NCBI RefSeq assembly: GCF_029892065.1
Contig: NZ_CP120373.1
Location: 1,299,501-1,363,500, forward strand
Direction of reading: 5' to 3'
DNA: 64,000 nucleotides
Origin: Sinorhizobium garamanticum
GTDB lineage: Bacteria > Pseudomonadota > Alphaproteobacteria > Rhizobiales > Rhizobiaceae
In this document: piece after piece, positions 18,136-29,146 of the stretch
How the letters are laid out: each line of letters begins with the position of its first letter
How positions within the stretch are numbered: position 1 is the first letter of the stretch
Notes under the pieces: model-generated
What the model saw: the letters and a program-made list of their open reading frames with translations, nothing else
Told to the model about the DNA's origin: nothing
Database searches by the model: none
Made by a program: the position numbers and the translations under genes

Positions 18136-18992
18136 TTGTGACTGTCCATATCGTCAATGATGAGCTGCCGAAGGGTTTCGTCGACGACCGGCCGACGGCC
18201 AAACCATTTTTCAAATCCAGGCACCGCCTGATGCAACAGCATGCCAAGCCCATCGACAATCGCAAAGCCCTGCGCTTCGGCCTGGCGCAGCAACGGTGTT
18301 TTCAGTGGCACATAGACGATGTCCGTGACAACGGCATCCTTGGCCAACATCGAGAAATCGATCTCGGGCGCCGGTTCGCCATCCATGCCAAGCGAGGTTG
18401 TGTTGATGAAGAGCCCGGCCTCGGTCATCACTTCGGACAGAGCCCCGAGCGGGTGAGCGTGAACAGCGGCGCCAAAACGATCCGCCAATTCCTGTGCCCG
18501 CGCCGGCGTCCGGTTGACCACATGAATCGCCTTGATGCCGCGGTCGCGAACCGCCTGGATGACGGCGCGGCTGGCACCGCCGGCGCCGAGGACGACGGCG
18601 GTCGAAATCTGGTCCCATCCTTCCGCGCGCTCGTCGAGGTTGGCGACGAAGCCTTGCCCGTCGGTGTTCGTCGCGCAAATCTCTCCGTCCTCGACCCACA
18701 AGGTATTGGCAGCACCGAGCTCGGCGCTCAGCTCGTCCGGCCGATCGGAAAGACGGAAAGCGGCTTCCTTATGTGGAATGGTGACATTGCCGCCGCAGAA
18801 ACCGGAGGCGCCGCTCTTCAATTGACGCATGAAATCCGGAAAATCTTCCGGCGAGACCTCATGGGCCTGGTAGCTACCGGCGATCCCCAGCTCCCTCAGC
18901 CAGTAGCCGTGGATCAGCGGCGAGCGCGAATGCTTCACCGGAAATCCGGTGACGAAGGCATGGTTAACAAATGTTTCACGTGAATCACGCAT
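18132..18992 (-). CDS. aroE: Shikimate dehydrogenase
   Basis: 286-aa NADPH enzyme reducing 3-dehydroshikimate to shikimate. The substrate-binding N-terminus reads [16 protein letters not shown], the catalytic Lys-Asp region includes NVTIPHKE, and the Rossmann motif is [11 protein letters not shown]. The start is the ATG at 18992, giving an 8-bp overlap with the maf stop. The first codons coincide with a near-perfect parS site (18972-18987), so residues DSRET at positions 3-7 are encoded by it. Downstream it overlaps coaE. Confidence 0.96.
   Translation of the reverse strand: MRDSRETFVNHAFVTGFPVKHSRSPLIHGYWLRELGIAGSYQAHEVSPEDFPDFMRQLKSGASGFCGGNVTIPHKEAAFRLSDRPDELSAELGAANTLWVEDGEICATNTDGQGFVANLDERAEGWDQISTAVVLGAGGASRAVIQAVRDRGIKAIHVVNRTPARAQELADRFGAAVHAHPLGALSEVMTEAGLFINTTSLGMDGEPAPEIDFSMLAKDAVVTDIVYVPLKTPLLRQAEAQGFAIVDGLGMLLHQAVPGFEKWFGRRPVVDETLRQLIIDDMDSHK
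18972..18987. other. parS site inside the aroE 5' end
   Basis: TGTTTCACGTGAATCA matches 15 of 16 positions of the ParB-binding consensus. It lies 1.5 kb from the proposed oriC and about 9.3 kb from parA. Confidence 0.75.
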
Positions 18993-19584
18993 CGATCGAG
19001 CCCAGGTCACGGAGTTTGGAAAGTAGCGGCAGCATCGGCAAACCGAGAATCGTAAAATAGTCGCCTTCGATCTTTTCGAAGAGCTGGATGCCCTCGCCTT
19101 CGAGCTGATAGGCGCCGACGCTGGCAAGCGCCTTCTCGCCAACCCTTGCAAGGTGTCTTTCGATGAAGCCCCGACTAAGCGGGCGCACGGTCATGTGGGC
19201 CGACGAAACGTGGCGCCAGACGACCTCCCCGTCACGGACAAGAACAACCGCGCTGTTCAGACTGTGCGTCTTGCCGGACAGCGAGAGGAGGTGATCGGCA
19301 GCCTCCGCCATATCCTTGGGCTTGTGATAGACGCGCGACTCGAGTGACATCGTCTGGTCCGAACCGATGACGAGCGCGCCTTCGAAATGCCGCCCAACAT
19401 CCTTTGCCTTGGCCTCAGCCAAAGCCAGCGCGACGTCGACAGGCGAGGCGCCTGCAGCCTCAAGCGGCTGCTCCAATGCCCGCTCATCGACCTGCGCCGC
19501 CCTCGCCTGAAACACAAGCCCGGCGTTTTCCAACAGGGCTCGGCGAAATGGACTGGCGGATGCCAACACAAGGGGAGTCGTCAT
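18985..19584 (-). CDS. maf: Maf-family nucleotide pyrophosphatase
   Basis: 199-aa house-cleaning NTP pyrophosphatase of the Maf/YhdE/YceF family, which hydrolyses modified or non-canonical nucleotides. The N-terminal [17 protein letters not shown] holds the phosphate-binding SxxR motif, and VIGSDQTMS carries the catalytic Asp. The start is the ATG at 19584; the longer frame upstream would overlap the PPSR gene. It is 28 bp from the PPSR stop and overlaps aroE by 8 bp, so it is part of the same operon. Confidence 0.94.
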   Translation of the reverse strand: MTTPLVLASASPFRRALLENAGLVFQARAAQVDERALEQPLEAAGASPVDVALALAEAKAKDVGRHFEGALVIGSDQTMSLESRVYHKPKDMAEAADHLLSLSGKTHSLNSAVVLVRDGEVVWRHVSSAHMTVRPLSRGFIERHLARVGEKALASVGAYQLEGEGIQLFEKIEGDYFTILGLPMLPLLSKLRDLGSIDA

Positions 19585-19612
19585 TGTTCTATCCCGGATC
19601 CTTCGCTTCGCT

Positions 19613-20434
19613 CTATCTGAGCCGCGGACGCAGGGCAACGATCGCGGCGGCAGTTTCCTCGATCGAGCGGCGCGTCACGTCGATCATTGGCCAATTGTTG
19701 CGCGCGCAAAGCGAGCGGGCATATTTCAACTCCTCGGCGATCGAGGCCCGGTCGGTATAATCTTCACCGTGGAAGCTCTGAGTTGTTCCGAGCAGGCGGT
19801 GCTGGCGTACTTGCGCGATCCTGTCGGCTGTCGCGATAAGCCCGACGACCAGCGGTTTCGTCGCACTGAGCAGACCGTCCGGCAGCGGCACGCCGGGCAC
19901 GATCGGGATGTTCGCCGTCTTGATGCCGCGATTGGCAAGATAGATGCTCGTCGGCGTCTTCGATGTCCGACTTACGCCGACAAGAACGACATCGGCCTCG
20001 TCGAAATCCGCCGGCATCTGGCCGTCGTCATGGTCCATGGTGAAGTTCAGCGCCTCGATCCGGGCGAAATATTCCGCATCCATGACGTGTTGCGCCCCCG
20101 ACCGGCGGCGGGACGGCGAGCCAAGATAAGATTGAAACAAGTCGATGATCGGATCGAGCACCGAGACGCAGGGGACACCGATCTCGCGGCAACGCTGATT
20201 GATCACGTCGGCAAGCTCGCGGTCGACGATCGTGTAAAGAACAATACCCGGCGCACCGTCGATCGCTTCCAGCACCTGCATGAGCTGCTTCCGGTTCCGG
20301 ATCAGCGGATAGACATGCTCCAACGCATGCGACGACTGGAACTGCGCCGCGGCGGCACGTCCCGCGGCAATCAGTGTTTCGCCCGTCGAATCGGAGACGA
20401 GGTGCAGGTGGAAATAGTTTTTTCGGTTCTCCAC
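19613..20434 (-). CDS. Pyruvate, phosphate dikinase regulatory protein (DUF299 kinase/pyrophosphorylase)
   Basis: 273-aa bifunctional ADP-dependent kinase and Pi-dependent pyrophosphorylase (PPSR/PDRP family) controlling PPDK or PEP synthetase by threonine phosphorylation. The N-terminal [11 protein letters not shown] and the central P-loop-like [15 protein letters not shown] are the family signatures. It starts with GTG at 20434 after GGAGAATT. It is the first gene leftward of the proposed oriC and heads the maf-aroE-coaE run. Confidence 0.94.
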   Translation of the reverse strand: MENRKNYFHLHLVSDSTGETLIAAGRAAAAQFQSSHALEHVYPLIRNRKQLMQVLEAIDGAPGIVLYTIVDRELADVINQRCREIGVPCVSVLDPIIDLFQSYLGSPSRRRSGAQHVMDAEYFARIEALNFTMDHDDGQMPADFDEADVVLVGVSRTSKTPTSIYLANRGIKTANIPIVPGVPLPDGLLSATKPLVVGLIATADRIAQVRQHRLLGTTQSFHGEDYTDRASIAEELKYARSLCARNNWPMIDVTRRSIEETAAAIVALRPRLR

Positions 20435-20840
20435 GCAATTCTCCGGGGGCTGTTGATAGGCCGGGACAGAAACAGGTAACGGCGCCGCGGCTGTTCAGGC
20501 AAGTGGAAAAGCGCCGACTTATTCACATCCTTGACCCGGCCGGAGAATGTCGAACGGGCCATGTGGACAAGACTCATGGCGACGACAAAATGTCACGTGT
20601 TTCGACAGCTTGTCCACAGAAAGAACGAGACCGGAAATGAACGTAAGGCACTGATTCTCGGCCGTTTTTTGCGCTTTCCTTATTCTGCGCTGGGAGGTCG
20701 GCTTATTTCTCCACGTGTCTGGCGGCGGCTGCACGGTCTTTGGATGAATTGCGGACGGATTTTAATCCTTGATAGTCACCGACTCTAAGAAATAGAAACC
20801 TCTTAGATTCAGTTTGATTATATTTTGGGAGAAGCCGCGA
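20435..20840. other. oriC: Candidate chromosomal replication origin (oriC)
   Basis: 406-bp gap between PPSR and hemE, the position of the chromosomal origin in Caulobacter and S. meliloti (established knowledge). DnaA-box-like 9-mers are TTATTCACA at 20519-20527, TTGTCCACA on the minus strand at 20562-20570 and on the plus strand at 20610-20618, and a weaker TTTTCCACT on the minus strand at 20502-20510. An AT-rich unwinding candidate spans about 20758-20832, with a perfect inverted repeat TCTAAGA/TCTTAGA at 20784-20807. The promoters for hemE and PPSR must also lie here. Confidence 0.8.
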
Positions 20841-21872
20841 GTGAGCGAGAAACGTCGCAAGGTCCTCGAGGTGCTGGACGGGAAATGTCTGAGGCCTCCA
20901 CCGATCTGGCTCATGCGCCAGGCGGGACGTTACCTCCCGGAATATCGCGAGACGCGGACGAAGGCGGGAAGCTTCCTCGATCTCTGCTACACGCCCGATT
21001 TGGCTGTGGAAGTGACATTGCAGCCCATCCGGCGCTATGCCTTCGATGCGGCGATTCTCTTTTCCGATATCCTGGTCATCCCGGACGCTCTTCATCGAAA
21101 TGTTCGCTTCGAGGAAGGCCATGGGCCGAGGATGGATCCGATCGATGCGGACGGCATTGCCCGGCTCAACGCCGCTGGCGTCTCCGATCACCTGCGGCCC
21201 GTCATCGAGACAGTTTCACGGCTACGGCGGGAATTGCCGGCGGAGACGACGCTGCTTGGCTTCTGTGGCGCGCCATGGACCGTCGCGACTTACATGATTG
21301 CGGGTCACGGAACGCCGGATCAGGCCCCTGCCCGCCTCTTCGCCTATCGCTATCCAAAGGAATTTGACGATCTGCTGGCGTTCCTCGCTGACATCTCCGC
21401 GGACTACCTGGTGGAGCAGTTCGACGCGGGGGCGGATGCGGTGCAGATCTTCGACTCCTGGGCGGGCGTGCTCGGCGAGGAGGAATTTGCCCGCTTTGCA
21501 GCCGAGCCCGTGCGCCGGATGATCGCGTCTGTTCGAGCACGGCGGCCGTCAGCCAAGGTCATTGCCTTCGCTAAAGGCGCGGGGCTCTTGCTCAAGAACT
21601 ACCGGCAGTCGACCGGTGCGGATGCGATCGGGCTCGATTGGTCGGTGCCGCTGTCGTTCGCGGCTGAGCTGCAGAAGGATGGCCCGGTACAGGGCAATCT
21701 GGATCCGATGCGGGTCGTGGCCGGCGGTGCGGCGTTGGAAAGCGGAATCGACCGGATTCTCGATGTGCTCGGAAACGGACCGCTGATCTTCAATCTCGGA
21801 CACGGGATTACTCCGCAGGCGGACCCGGCTAACGTGACGGCATTGGTGTCGCGTGTCCGCGGGAGGCGATGA
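20841..21872 (+). CDS. hemE: Uroporphyrinogen decarboxylase
   Basis: 343-aa cytosolic enzyme converting uroporphyrinogen III to coproporphyrinogen III in haem synthesis. The N-terminal signature [11 protein letters not shown] and the [14 protein letters not shown] motif are present, as is GNLDPMRV near the C-terminus. I chose the GTG at 20841, preceded by GGGAGAA; the frame opens at 20814 but that start would sit before the ribosome site. The gene borders oriC, as in many alphaproteobacteria, and is translationally coupled to hemJ. Confidence 0.97.
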   Translation: MSEKRRKVLEVLDGKCLRPPPIWLMRQAGRYLPEYRETRTKAGSFLDLCYTPDLAVEVTLQPIRRYAFDAAILFSDILVIPDALHRNVRFEEGHGPRMDPIDADGIARLNAAGVSDHLRPVIETVSRLRRELPAETTLLGFCGAPWTVATYMIAGHGTPDQAPARLFAYRYPKEFDDLLAFLADISADYLVEQFDAGADAVQIFDSWAGVLGEEEFARFAAEPVRRMIASVRARRPSAKVIAFAKGAGLLLKNYRQSTGADAIGLDWSVPLSFAAELQKDGPVQGNLDPMRVVAGGAALESGIDRILDVLGNGPLIFNLGHGITPQADPANVTALVSRVRGRR

Positions 21873-22411
21873 TGGCCGAGCGCCAGACCGACAGCGGCCC
21901 AGGGAAGAGGGCGCGCCTGCGCGCCTGGATAGCCCTCTCCGCTTTTGCCCTGCTGCTGGTCGGCCTCTTCGTGTTGCAGCCGGACGATCTCTACCTCTGG
22001 ATCAAGGCGCTGCACGTCATTGCGGTGATATCCTGGATGGCGGCGCTTCTCTACATGCCGCGACTGTTCATCTACCACACCGACGCGGCGCCGGGATCGG
22101 CGCAGTCCGAGACGTTCAAGATGATGGAGCAGCGCCTGCTCAAGGTCATCATGAACCCGGCGATGATGATCTCGTGGGCGCTCGGCCTCTACCTCGCCTG
22201 GAGCGTATATGGCTTTCAGGGTGGCTGGCTGCACGCCAAGCTCTTTTTCGTCGTGCTCTTGACCATCGTGCATGTGCATTTCAGCCGTGCGGTGAAAGCA
22301 TTCGAGCGTGACGAGAATCGCCGTGATGCACGCTACTGGCGGCTGCTGAACGAGGCCCCAACGCTGCTGATGATTCTCATCGTCATCATGGTCGTGGTGA
22401 AACCATTTTGA
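21872..22411 (+). CDS. hemJ: Protoporphyrinogen IX oxidase HemJ
   Basis: 179-aa inner-membrane enzyme of the HemJ (YfeX-unrelated, UPF0093) family, oxidising protoporphyrinogen IX. Four to five helices are visible, with a conserved His in IKALHVIAVISWMAALLYMP, the NPAMMISWALGLYL helix, and WLHAKLFFVVLLTIVHVHF. The start overlaps the hemE stop by one base; GGGAGG lies five bases upstream of 21872 (ATG at 21869 is the alternative). With hemE it covers two haem steps. Confidence 0.93.
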   Translation: MAERQTDSGPGKRARLRAWIALSAFALLLVGLFVLQPDDLYLWIKALHVIAVISWMAALLYMPRLFIYHTDAAPGSAQSETFKMMEQRLLKVIMNPAMMISWALGLYLAWSVYGFQGGWLHAKLFFVVLLTIVHVHFSRAVKAFERDENRRDARYWRLLNEAPTLLMILIVIMVVVKPF

Positions 22412-22467
22412 ATTCAATCGATTTTTAGCTGCAATAGTTGTCGCTAATTTGCGTGAGCCCCTTGCGG

Positions 22468-22483
22468 CGTTTCACGTGAATCG
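22468..22483. other. parS-like site upstream of rho
   Basis: CGTTTCACGTGAATCG, 13 of 16 matches to the parS consensus, in the 194-bp hemJ-rho gap. Confidence 0.55.
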
Positions 22484-22605
22484 CTATTTTCACCCATCTC
22501 CTTCTTCCTGTGGCCTGACAAAGTTTAGAGCCTGCCTCCTCCTTCTCGCAGCTCCCTTACAAAAATCACGCCAACTCCCATTCCCATACGACACATGGAC
22601 CCTTC

Positions 22606-23871
<1,266 letters not shown>

Positions 23872-23892
23872 CCTAGTTTCAGGTCTTTTGTG

Positions 23893-23936
23893 AAAAATGG
23901 CCGGGGGCGTGTCGCGTCCTGGCCATTTTCCGTTTT
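23893..23936 (+). terminator. Terminator after rho
   Basis: Stem AAAATGGCC/GGCCATTTT with an 18-base loop followed by CCGTTTT, starting about 20 bp past the rho stop. Confidence 0.65.
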
Positions 23937-24007
23937 ACGGCAATCCATTCCCTTAGCCGGATTCGCCAAAGGCGGCTGATCAGAGAAGTCGTATGCCAGT
24001 TCCACGA

Positions 24008-24023
24008 TGATTCACGTGAAACA
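24008..24023. other. parS site between rho and mnmE
   Basis: TGATTCACGTGAAACA, 15 of 16 matches. It lies in the 478-bp rho-mnmE gap, which otherwise holds the rho terminator, a small CTGCAC/GTGCAG hairpin near 24104-24118 and a RIME. Confidence 0.7.
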
Positions 24024-24171
24024 CGTCCTGCGGCGTGTGTGGGCGGCTGGGTCAGTCGGAGATGCTTGATTTCCCATGCTGGGAGGTGCATAAGTCGCGG
24101 CGCTCTGCACCCGTGCAGAAATAGCGAGAGTTGCTCGGGCGAAAATGATGGTCCCACGACGCAACTAGCCC

Positions 24172-24276
24172 CACAGCGCCGCGCGTCCAATCGGACGCGC
24201 AAAGGCCGCTGTAGCACTTTGAATTTCTGCATGATTTTGCCCTTAAGTCGATTCCGATTTAAGGAATCATGCAGTA
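24172..24276 (+). repeat. RIME element upstream of mnmE
   Basis: Full copy, from CCACAGCGCCGCGCGTC to AATCATGCAGTA, ending 73 bp before the mnmE start chosen here. Confidence 0.88.
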
Positions 24277-24349
24277 ACTCTCTCAACGAGAGAAGATGAA
24301 AACCGAGCTTGCGGACAAGGTGTTGTGCTCGGGGACGCGTGGTGGCCGA

Positions 24350-25675
24350 ATGCAGTTTACGGATACGATCTATGCACTTTCGAGCGGCGCCCTGCCCGCC
24401 GGCGTTGCCGTTGTCCGCATCAGCGGCCCGGCCACAGCCGAGGCAATTGCGCGACTTTGTGGGCCCCTGCCGCCAGCCCGCACCGCGACCTTGAGAACGA
24501 TTCGGACTCGAAACGGTGAGCCGCTGGATAGCGGGCTGGTGCTTTACTTTCCGGGACCGGCTTCCTTCACCGGCGAGGATTGCTGCGAAATGCAGGTGCA
24601 TGGCGGGCGGGCAGTCGTCCACGCGATATTGGAAGAGCTTGCGGAGGTTGACGGTCTGCGTCACGCGGAGGCGGGCGAGTTTTCGAGGCGCGCGTTTCAA
24701 AATGGCAAGATGGACCTGGTGGAGGTGGAGGGCCTTGCGGACCTGATCGCGGCCGAGACCGAGATGCAACGTCGCCTGGCACTCGAGCATTCGGGTGGTG
24801 GCCAGTCGGCGCTTTACGAAGGTTGGGCGCGGCGCCTGACGCATGCGCGCGCTATGATCGAAGCCGAGCTCGATTTCGCCGACGAGGATGATGTTCCGGG
24901 ATCGGTCAGCGCTTCGATCTGGAAAGACATGGCGAAGCTCCGCGGTGAAATCGAGGAGCATATCGCCCAGGCGGGGCTGGCGGAGATCATTCGCGATGGC
25001 CTTAAGATCGTCATTGCCGGCGAGCCAAATGCGGGCAAGTCGAGTCTCTTGAATGCGCTGGCAAAGCGCGACGTCGCGATCGTCACGGAGATCGCCGGGA
25101 CGACCCGAGACATCATCTCGGTCGACCTTTCATTAGCCGGATTCTCCGTGAAACTGTTTGACACGGCGGGGTTGCGGGAAACCGATGAGGTCATCGAACG
25201 CGAGGGAATTCGCCGTGCACGCGAAACTATCGGACGAGCCGATCTCGTGCTGCTGCTATCGGATAATCCGGCACGTTTCTCTGCGGGCGAAGCTATTCCG
25301 GAAAACGTCCCAATCATAAGGGTCGCGACGAAGATTGACCGGGACGACGTTTCGTGGCTGCCGAGCGATGCGGATATATTCCTATCAACCAGGACAGGCG
25401 CGGGCATCGCCGATCTGTTGCAGGCGCTGGGAACATACCTTCCGGACCTGGCAGGCAAGACATCCTTGTCGATGCCATCGCGGAAACGCCACGTCGACTG
25501 CCTCCGTCAGGCAAGCGCTGCGCTGGAGCGCAGCCTGTCGGCGGAGGCATTGGGGCTGGACATTCAGGCGGAGCAACTGCGCGTGGCGGGGGATGCTCTC
25601 GGCCGAATCACCGGGCGCGTCGATGTCGAGAACCTGCTCGATGTGATATTTTCAGAGTTTTGTATCGGCAAGTGA
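24350..25675 (+). CDS. mnmE: tRNA modification GTPase MnmE (TrmE)
   Basis: 441-aa GTPase that works with MnmG to install the (carboxymethyl)aminomethyl group at U34 of certain tRNAs. The N-terminal folate-binding domain starts FTDTIYALSSG, the G domain has the P-loop GEPNAGKSSLLNALAK at about residue 223 with G2/G3 EIAGTTRD and DTAG, and the C-terminus ends in the catalytic-type FCIGK. The ATG at 24350 gives normal length; an 18-residue extension from 24296 is possible but atypical. MnmG and RsmG follow, the usual order. Confidence 0.96.
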   Translation: MQFTDTIYALSSGALPAGVAVVRISGPATAEAIARLCGPLPPARTATLRTIRTRNGEPLDSGLVLYFPGPASFTGEDCCEMQVHGGRAVVHAILEELAEVDGLRHAEAGEFSRRAFQNGKMDLVEVEGLADLIAAETEMQRRLALEHSGGGQSALYEGWARRLTHARAMIEAELDFADEDDVPGSVSASIWKDMAKLRGEIEEHIAQAGLAEIIRDGLKIVIAGEPNAGKSSLLNALAKRDVAIVTEIAGTTRDIISVDLSLAGFSVKLFDTAGLRETDEVIEREGIRRARETIGRADLVLLLSDNPARFSAGEAIPENVPIIRVATKIDRDDVSWLPSDADIFLSTRTGAGIADLLQALGTYLPDLAGKTSLSMPSRKRHVDCLRQASAALERSLSAEALGLDIQAEQLRVAGDALGRITGRVDVENLLDVIFSEFCIGK

Positions 25676-25708
25676 GCGACCGGTACAACGATAACGAGTC
25701 AATCGCAG

Positions 25709-25724
25709 CGTTTCACGTGAAACC
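25709..25724. other. parS site between mnmE and mnmG
   Basis: CGTTTCACGTGAAACC, perfect over the 14-bp core GTTTCACGTGAAAC; 2.6 kb upstream of parA. Confidence 0.82.
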
Positions 25725-25781
25725 ACTTGACTCGGCGGAGTGAAATTCAGAATCAGGGCCCTGAGTAGCTGGAGCATTGGA

Positions 25782-27665
25782 ATGTCGAGTTATGATGTCA
25801 TCGTGATTGGCGGCGGACATGCCGGCTGCGAGGCCGCTTCGGCCTCGGCGCGGCTTGGCGCCCGCACCGCCCTCATCACGCATAGGCGCGACACTATCGG
25901 GGTCATGTCGTGCAATCCCGCCATCGGCGGCCTGGGCAAGGGCCATCTGGTGCGGGAGATTGACGCTCTGGACGGCCTGATGGGACGCGTCGCCGACGCG
26001 GCCGGCATCCAGTTTCGCCTGCTTAACCGTCGCAAGGGGCCTGCCGTGCGCGGTCCCCGGACGCAGGCAGATCGCAAACTCTATCGGAAGGCGATGCAGC
26101 ACGCTATCGCTGCGGTGGACAATCTTTCGGTCATCGAGGGTGATGCTTTCGACCTGCTGACCGAAGACGGCGCGGTCCGCGGCGTTGTCATGAAGGACGG
26201 CCGGACCTTTCAAGCGGCAGCGGTTGTGCTCACGACCGGCACTTTCCTGAAAGGTCTGATCCATATTGGCGATCGCAAGATTCCGGCCGGTCGTGTCGGA
26301 GAAGAGCCGTCGCTTGGTCTTTCGGAAACATTGGCGCGCTTCGGCCTCAATCTCGGAAGATTGAAGACGGGTACACCGGCCCGGCTCGATGGCCGGACGA
26401 TCGATTGGGACCGAGTCGGTCGCCAGGGGCCGGATGAGGATCCGGTGCCATTCTCATTCCTGACCGACGAGATCGTGAATCGGCAGATCGACTGCGGTGT
26501 AACGCGCACGACCGAAGCCACACACAGGCTCATCGCCGCGAACATCCATCGCTCGGCAATGTATTCCGGCCAGATCGAAGGCGTCGGTCCCCGCTACTGC
26601 CCGTCGATCGAGGACAAGATCGTTCGCTTTGGTGAGCGCGATGGCCACCAGATCTTCCTGGAGCCGGAGGGCTTGGACGACGACACTGTCTATCCCAACG
26701 GCATTTCGACCTCGCTGCCCGAGGAAGTCCAGGATGCGTTCATCAGGACCATCCCGGGCTTGGAGGACGTGACGATCCTGCAGCCCGGTTACGCAATCGA
26801 ATACGACCATGTCGATCCGCGGGAACTGGAACTTTCTCTGGCGGTGCGAAAGGCCCCCGGCCTGTTTCTTGCCGGCCAGATCAATGGCACGACGGGTTAT
26901 GAAGAGGCGGGGGCCCAGGGCTTGGTCGCGGGATTGAATGCCGCTCTTGCCGCGTCGGGCCGCGCACCGTTCCATTTCAGCCGCACCGATTCCTACATCG
27001 GCGTTATGATCGATGATCTGACGTCGCGTGGCATCGCCGAGCCCTATCGGATGTTTACATCGCGCGCCGAGTATCGGCTGTCGCTTCGAGCCGATAACGC
27101 CGACATGCGGCTGACGCCGATCGGTATCGACCTGGGCCTAGTGGGCGAGAGCCGTCGGCAGCGGTTCGAAGACTGGAGAGGCAGCTATGAGCGCGGTCGC
27201 GCGCTGTTGCAGGCTCTTTCCATCACACCGACGGAGGGTAAGCGGTTTGGCCTGAAGCTCAATCAGGATGGCCAGCGCCGATCCGCGTTTGAGATCCTGT
27301 CCTACCCCGAGCAATCGATCGACGGGTTGAAGCCGCTATGGCCGGAACTTGCGACGATCGACGGGCGTGTCGTCGAAGCGCTGGAGATCGACGCCGCCTA
27401 TGCGGTCTATATGGAAAGGCAGGCGGCAGACATTGCTGGCATTCGCCGCGAAGAAAGCACCAGCATTCCCGAGGACTTCGACTATAGTCTGCTGCCGGGA
27501 TTATCGAACGAGTTGAAGCAGAAGCTGACCCAACAAAGACCGCGCAATCTGGCCCAGGCAACGAAGGTCGACGGTATGACTCCGGCGGCGGTGTCGCTGA
27601 TCCTCACCTGGCTGAAGCGCCAGGATCGTGAAGAGCTGCGTGTGGCGAGGCAAGCCTTACAATGA
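25782..27665 (+). CDS. mnmG: tRNA uridine modification enzyme MnmG (GidA)
   Basis: 627-aa FAD protein, partner of MnmE. The N-terminal dinucleotide fold reads [20 protein letters not shown], and the GidA signatures [12 protein letters not shown] and [17 protein letters not shown] are intact. The start at 25782 gives MSSYDV; the frame opens at 25740 but lacks a ribosome site there. The stop overlaps the rsmG ATG by 4 bp (ATGA type), so the two are coupled. Confidence 0.97.
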   Translation: MSSYDVIVIGGGHAGCEAASASARLGARTALITHRRDTIGVMSCNPAIGGLGKGHLVREIDALDGLMGRVADAAGIQFRLLNRRKGPAVRGPRTQADRKLYRKAMQHAIAAVDNLSVIEGDAFDLLTEDGAVRGVVMKDGRTFQAAAVVLTTGTFLKGLIHIGDRKIPAGRVGEEPSLGLSETLARFGLNLGRLKTGTPARLDGRTIDWDRVGRQGPDEDPVPFSFLTDEIVNRQIDCGVTRTTEATHRLIAANIHRSAMYSGQIEGVGPRYCPSIEDKIVRFGERDGHQIFLEPEGLDDDTVYPNGISTSLPEEVQDAFIRTIPGLEDVTILQPGYAIEYDHVDPRELELSLAVRKAPGLFLAGQINGTTGYEEAGAQGLVAGLNAALAASGRAPFHFSRTDSYIGVMIDDLTSRGIAEPYRMFTSRAEYRLSLRADNADMRLTPIGIDLGLVGESRRQRFEDWRGSYERGRALLQALSITPTEGKRFGLKLNQDGQRRSAFEILSYPEQSIDGLKPLWPELATIDGRVVEALEIDAAYAVYMERQAADIAGIRREESTSIPEDFDYSLLPGLSNELKQKLTQQRPRNLAQATKVDGMTPAAVSLILTWLKRQDREELRVARQALQ

Positions 27666-28303
27666 AAACGAGTCTGGCCGGAAGCTTGAACGGATTGCGT
27701 GTTTCACGTGAAACGATCGAGAAACTCGAGCACTTTGGCGCCCTGTTTCAGAAATGGGCGAAGTCGATAAACCTCGTCGCGCCGTCGACACTCGAGGATC
27801 TATGGCGGCGCCACATCGTCGACAGCCTGCAGATCTTCCAACTGGCGCCGACGCCGAAGGTCTGGGTCGATCTCGGCAGTGGCGGTGGGTTTCCCGGCGT
27901 AATAACGGCGATCTGCCTGTCGGAGCTCGCTGACGGTTGGGTCCATCTGGTCGAAAGCAACAACAAGAAATGCGCCTTTCTGCGCGTCGCGCTGAACGAA
28001 ACCGGCGCCCGGGGCTCCGTGCACCCGATTCGAATCGAAAACGCGAGTGCAATCATCCCTCACTGCGACGCCATTTCGGCACGTGCACTCGCCGATCTGA
28101 GCCAATTGCTGGACTATTGCGCCCCTTGGATGCTCGGAGAAGGTGCCAATGCGGTCGCATACTTTCATAAAGGGCGGGATTACCAGCAGGAAATCGACAA
28201 AGCCGTTAGCCGGTTTCAATTCGATCTGGTAAAACATGCGAGTGTCGTCGAGCGAGATTCGGTCGTGCTCGAGATTGCAAATCTTTCACGTCGGACGAAG
28301 TGA
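27662..28303 (+). CDS. rsmG: 16S rRNA (guanine-527-N7) methyltransferase RsmG (GidB)
   Basis: 213-aa SAM-dependent methyltransferase for G527 of 16S rRNA. The SAM motif [16 protein letters not shown] is at about residues 69-84, with the N-terminal [20 protein letters not shown] box before it. A parS site (27700-27715) lies within codons 13-18 and encodes VSRET, so this stretch is under dual constraint. Start overlaps mnmG; parA begins 15 bp after the stop. Confidence 0.96.
   Translation: MKTSLAGSLNGLRVSRETIEKLEHFGALFQKWAKSINLVAPSTLEDLWRRHIVDSLQIFQLAPTPKVWVDLGSGGGFPGVITAICLSELADGWVHLVESNNKKCAFLRVALNETGARGSVHPIRIENASAIIPHCDAISARALADLSQLLDYCAPWMLGEGANAVAYFHKGRDYQQEIDKAVSRFQFDLVKHASVVERDSVVLEIANLSRRTK
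27700..27715. other. parS site inside rsmG
   Basis: TGTTTCACGTGAAACG, 15 of 16 matches with the full 14-bp palindromic core; 0.6 kb upstream of parA. Confidence 0.85.
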
Positions 28304-28318
28304 TAGGCGAGCGAAAAC

Positions 28319-29113
28319 ATGTTTGGCCCCAGAAATCGGATTATCACAATTGCTAACCAGAAAGGCGGGGTCGGAAAAACGACAACCGCAATCAATCTTG
28401 CGACCGCTTTGGCCGCAATTGGCGAGAAAGTTCTGATTGTCGACCTCGATCCGCAGGGGAATGCCAGCACCGGCCTCGGGATTCAGCGCCGCGACCGGCA
28501 CCTTTCCTCCTATGAATTGATGATGGGAAGCCATTCGATCGGCGATATCGCCCAAAACACGGCGGTGCCGAATCTCTCGATCGTCCCTTCGACCATGGAT
28601 CTGCTCGGCATCGAGATGGAAATCGCTCGGGAATCCGACCGGGTGTTTCGCCTTCGCAAGGCGCTCGCGGGCCATGAGGCCCTCGCCTATTCCTATGTCC
28701 TCGTCGACTGCCCGCCATCCTTCAATCTACTGACGATGAATGCGATGGCCGCCGCGCATTCCGTGCTTGTACCATTGCAGTGCGAGTTCTTTGCGCTGGA
28801 AGGCTTGAGCCAGTTGCTGGAAACGGTCGATCAGGTGCGTCGGACGGTCAATCCGAGCCTGGATATCCAGGGAATCGTCCTGACGATGTTTGATTCCCGT
28901 AACAATCTCGCTCAGCAGGTCGTGAGCGATGTCCGCACCCATCTGGGCGACAAGGTCTATCACACTTTAATTCCGCGAAATGTCCGGGTTTCGGAGGCAC
29001 CCTCCTATGGCAAGCCGGCCATTCTCTACGATTTGAAGTGCGCCGGAAGCCAGGCATATCTGCAATTGGCGTCCGAAGTGATCCAACGCGAGCGGCAACG
29101 CAAGGCTGCGTAA
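28319..29113 (+). CDS. parA: Chromosome partitioning ATPase ParA
   Basis: 264-aa Walker-type ATPase that binds DNA non-specifically and moves ParB-parS complexes. The deviant Walker A ANQKGGVGKTT is at residues 12-22, followed by VDLDPQGNASTGLG, and VDCPPSFNLLTMNAM is the Walker B region. It lacks the N-terminal HTH of plasmid ParA proteins, as expected of chromosomal ParA/Soj. parB follows 33 bp downstream. Confidence 0.97.
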   Translation: MFGPRNRIITIANQKGGVGKTTTAINLATALAAIGEKVLIVDLDPQGNASTGLGIQRRDRHLSSYELMMGSHSIGDIAQNTAVPNLSIVPSTMDLLGIEMEIARESDRVFRLRKALAGHEALAYSYVLVDCPPSFNLLTMNAMAAAHSVLVPLQCEFFALEGLSQLLETVDQVRRTVNPSLDIQGIVLTMFDSRNNLAQQVVSDVRTHLGDKVYHTLIPRNVRVSEAPSYGKPAILYDLKCAGSQAYLQLASEVIQRERQRKAA

Positions 29114-29146
29114 TCGTTTCGGAATCGTAATAAGATTGGATGACAG

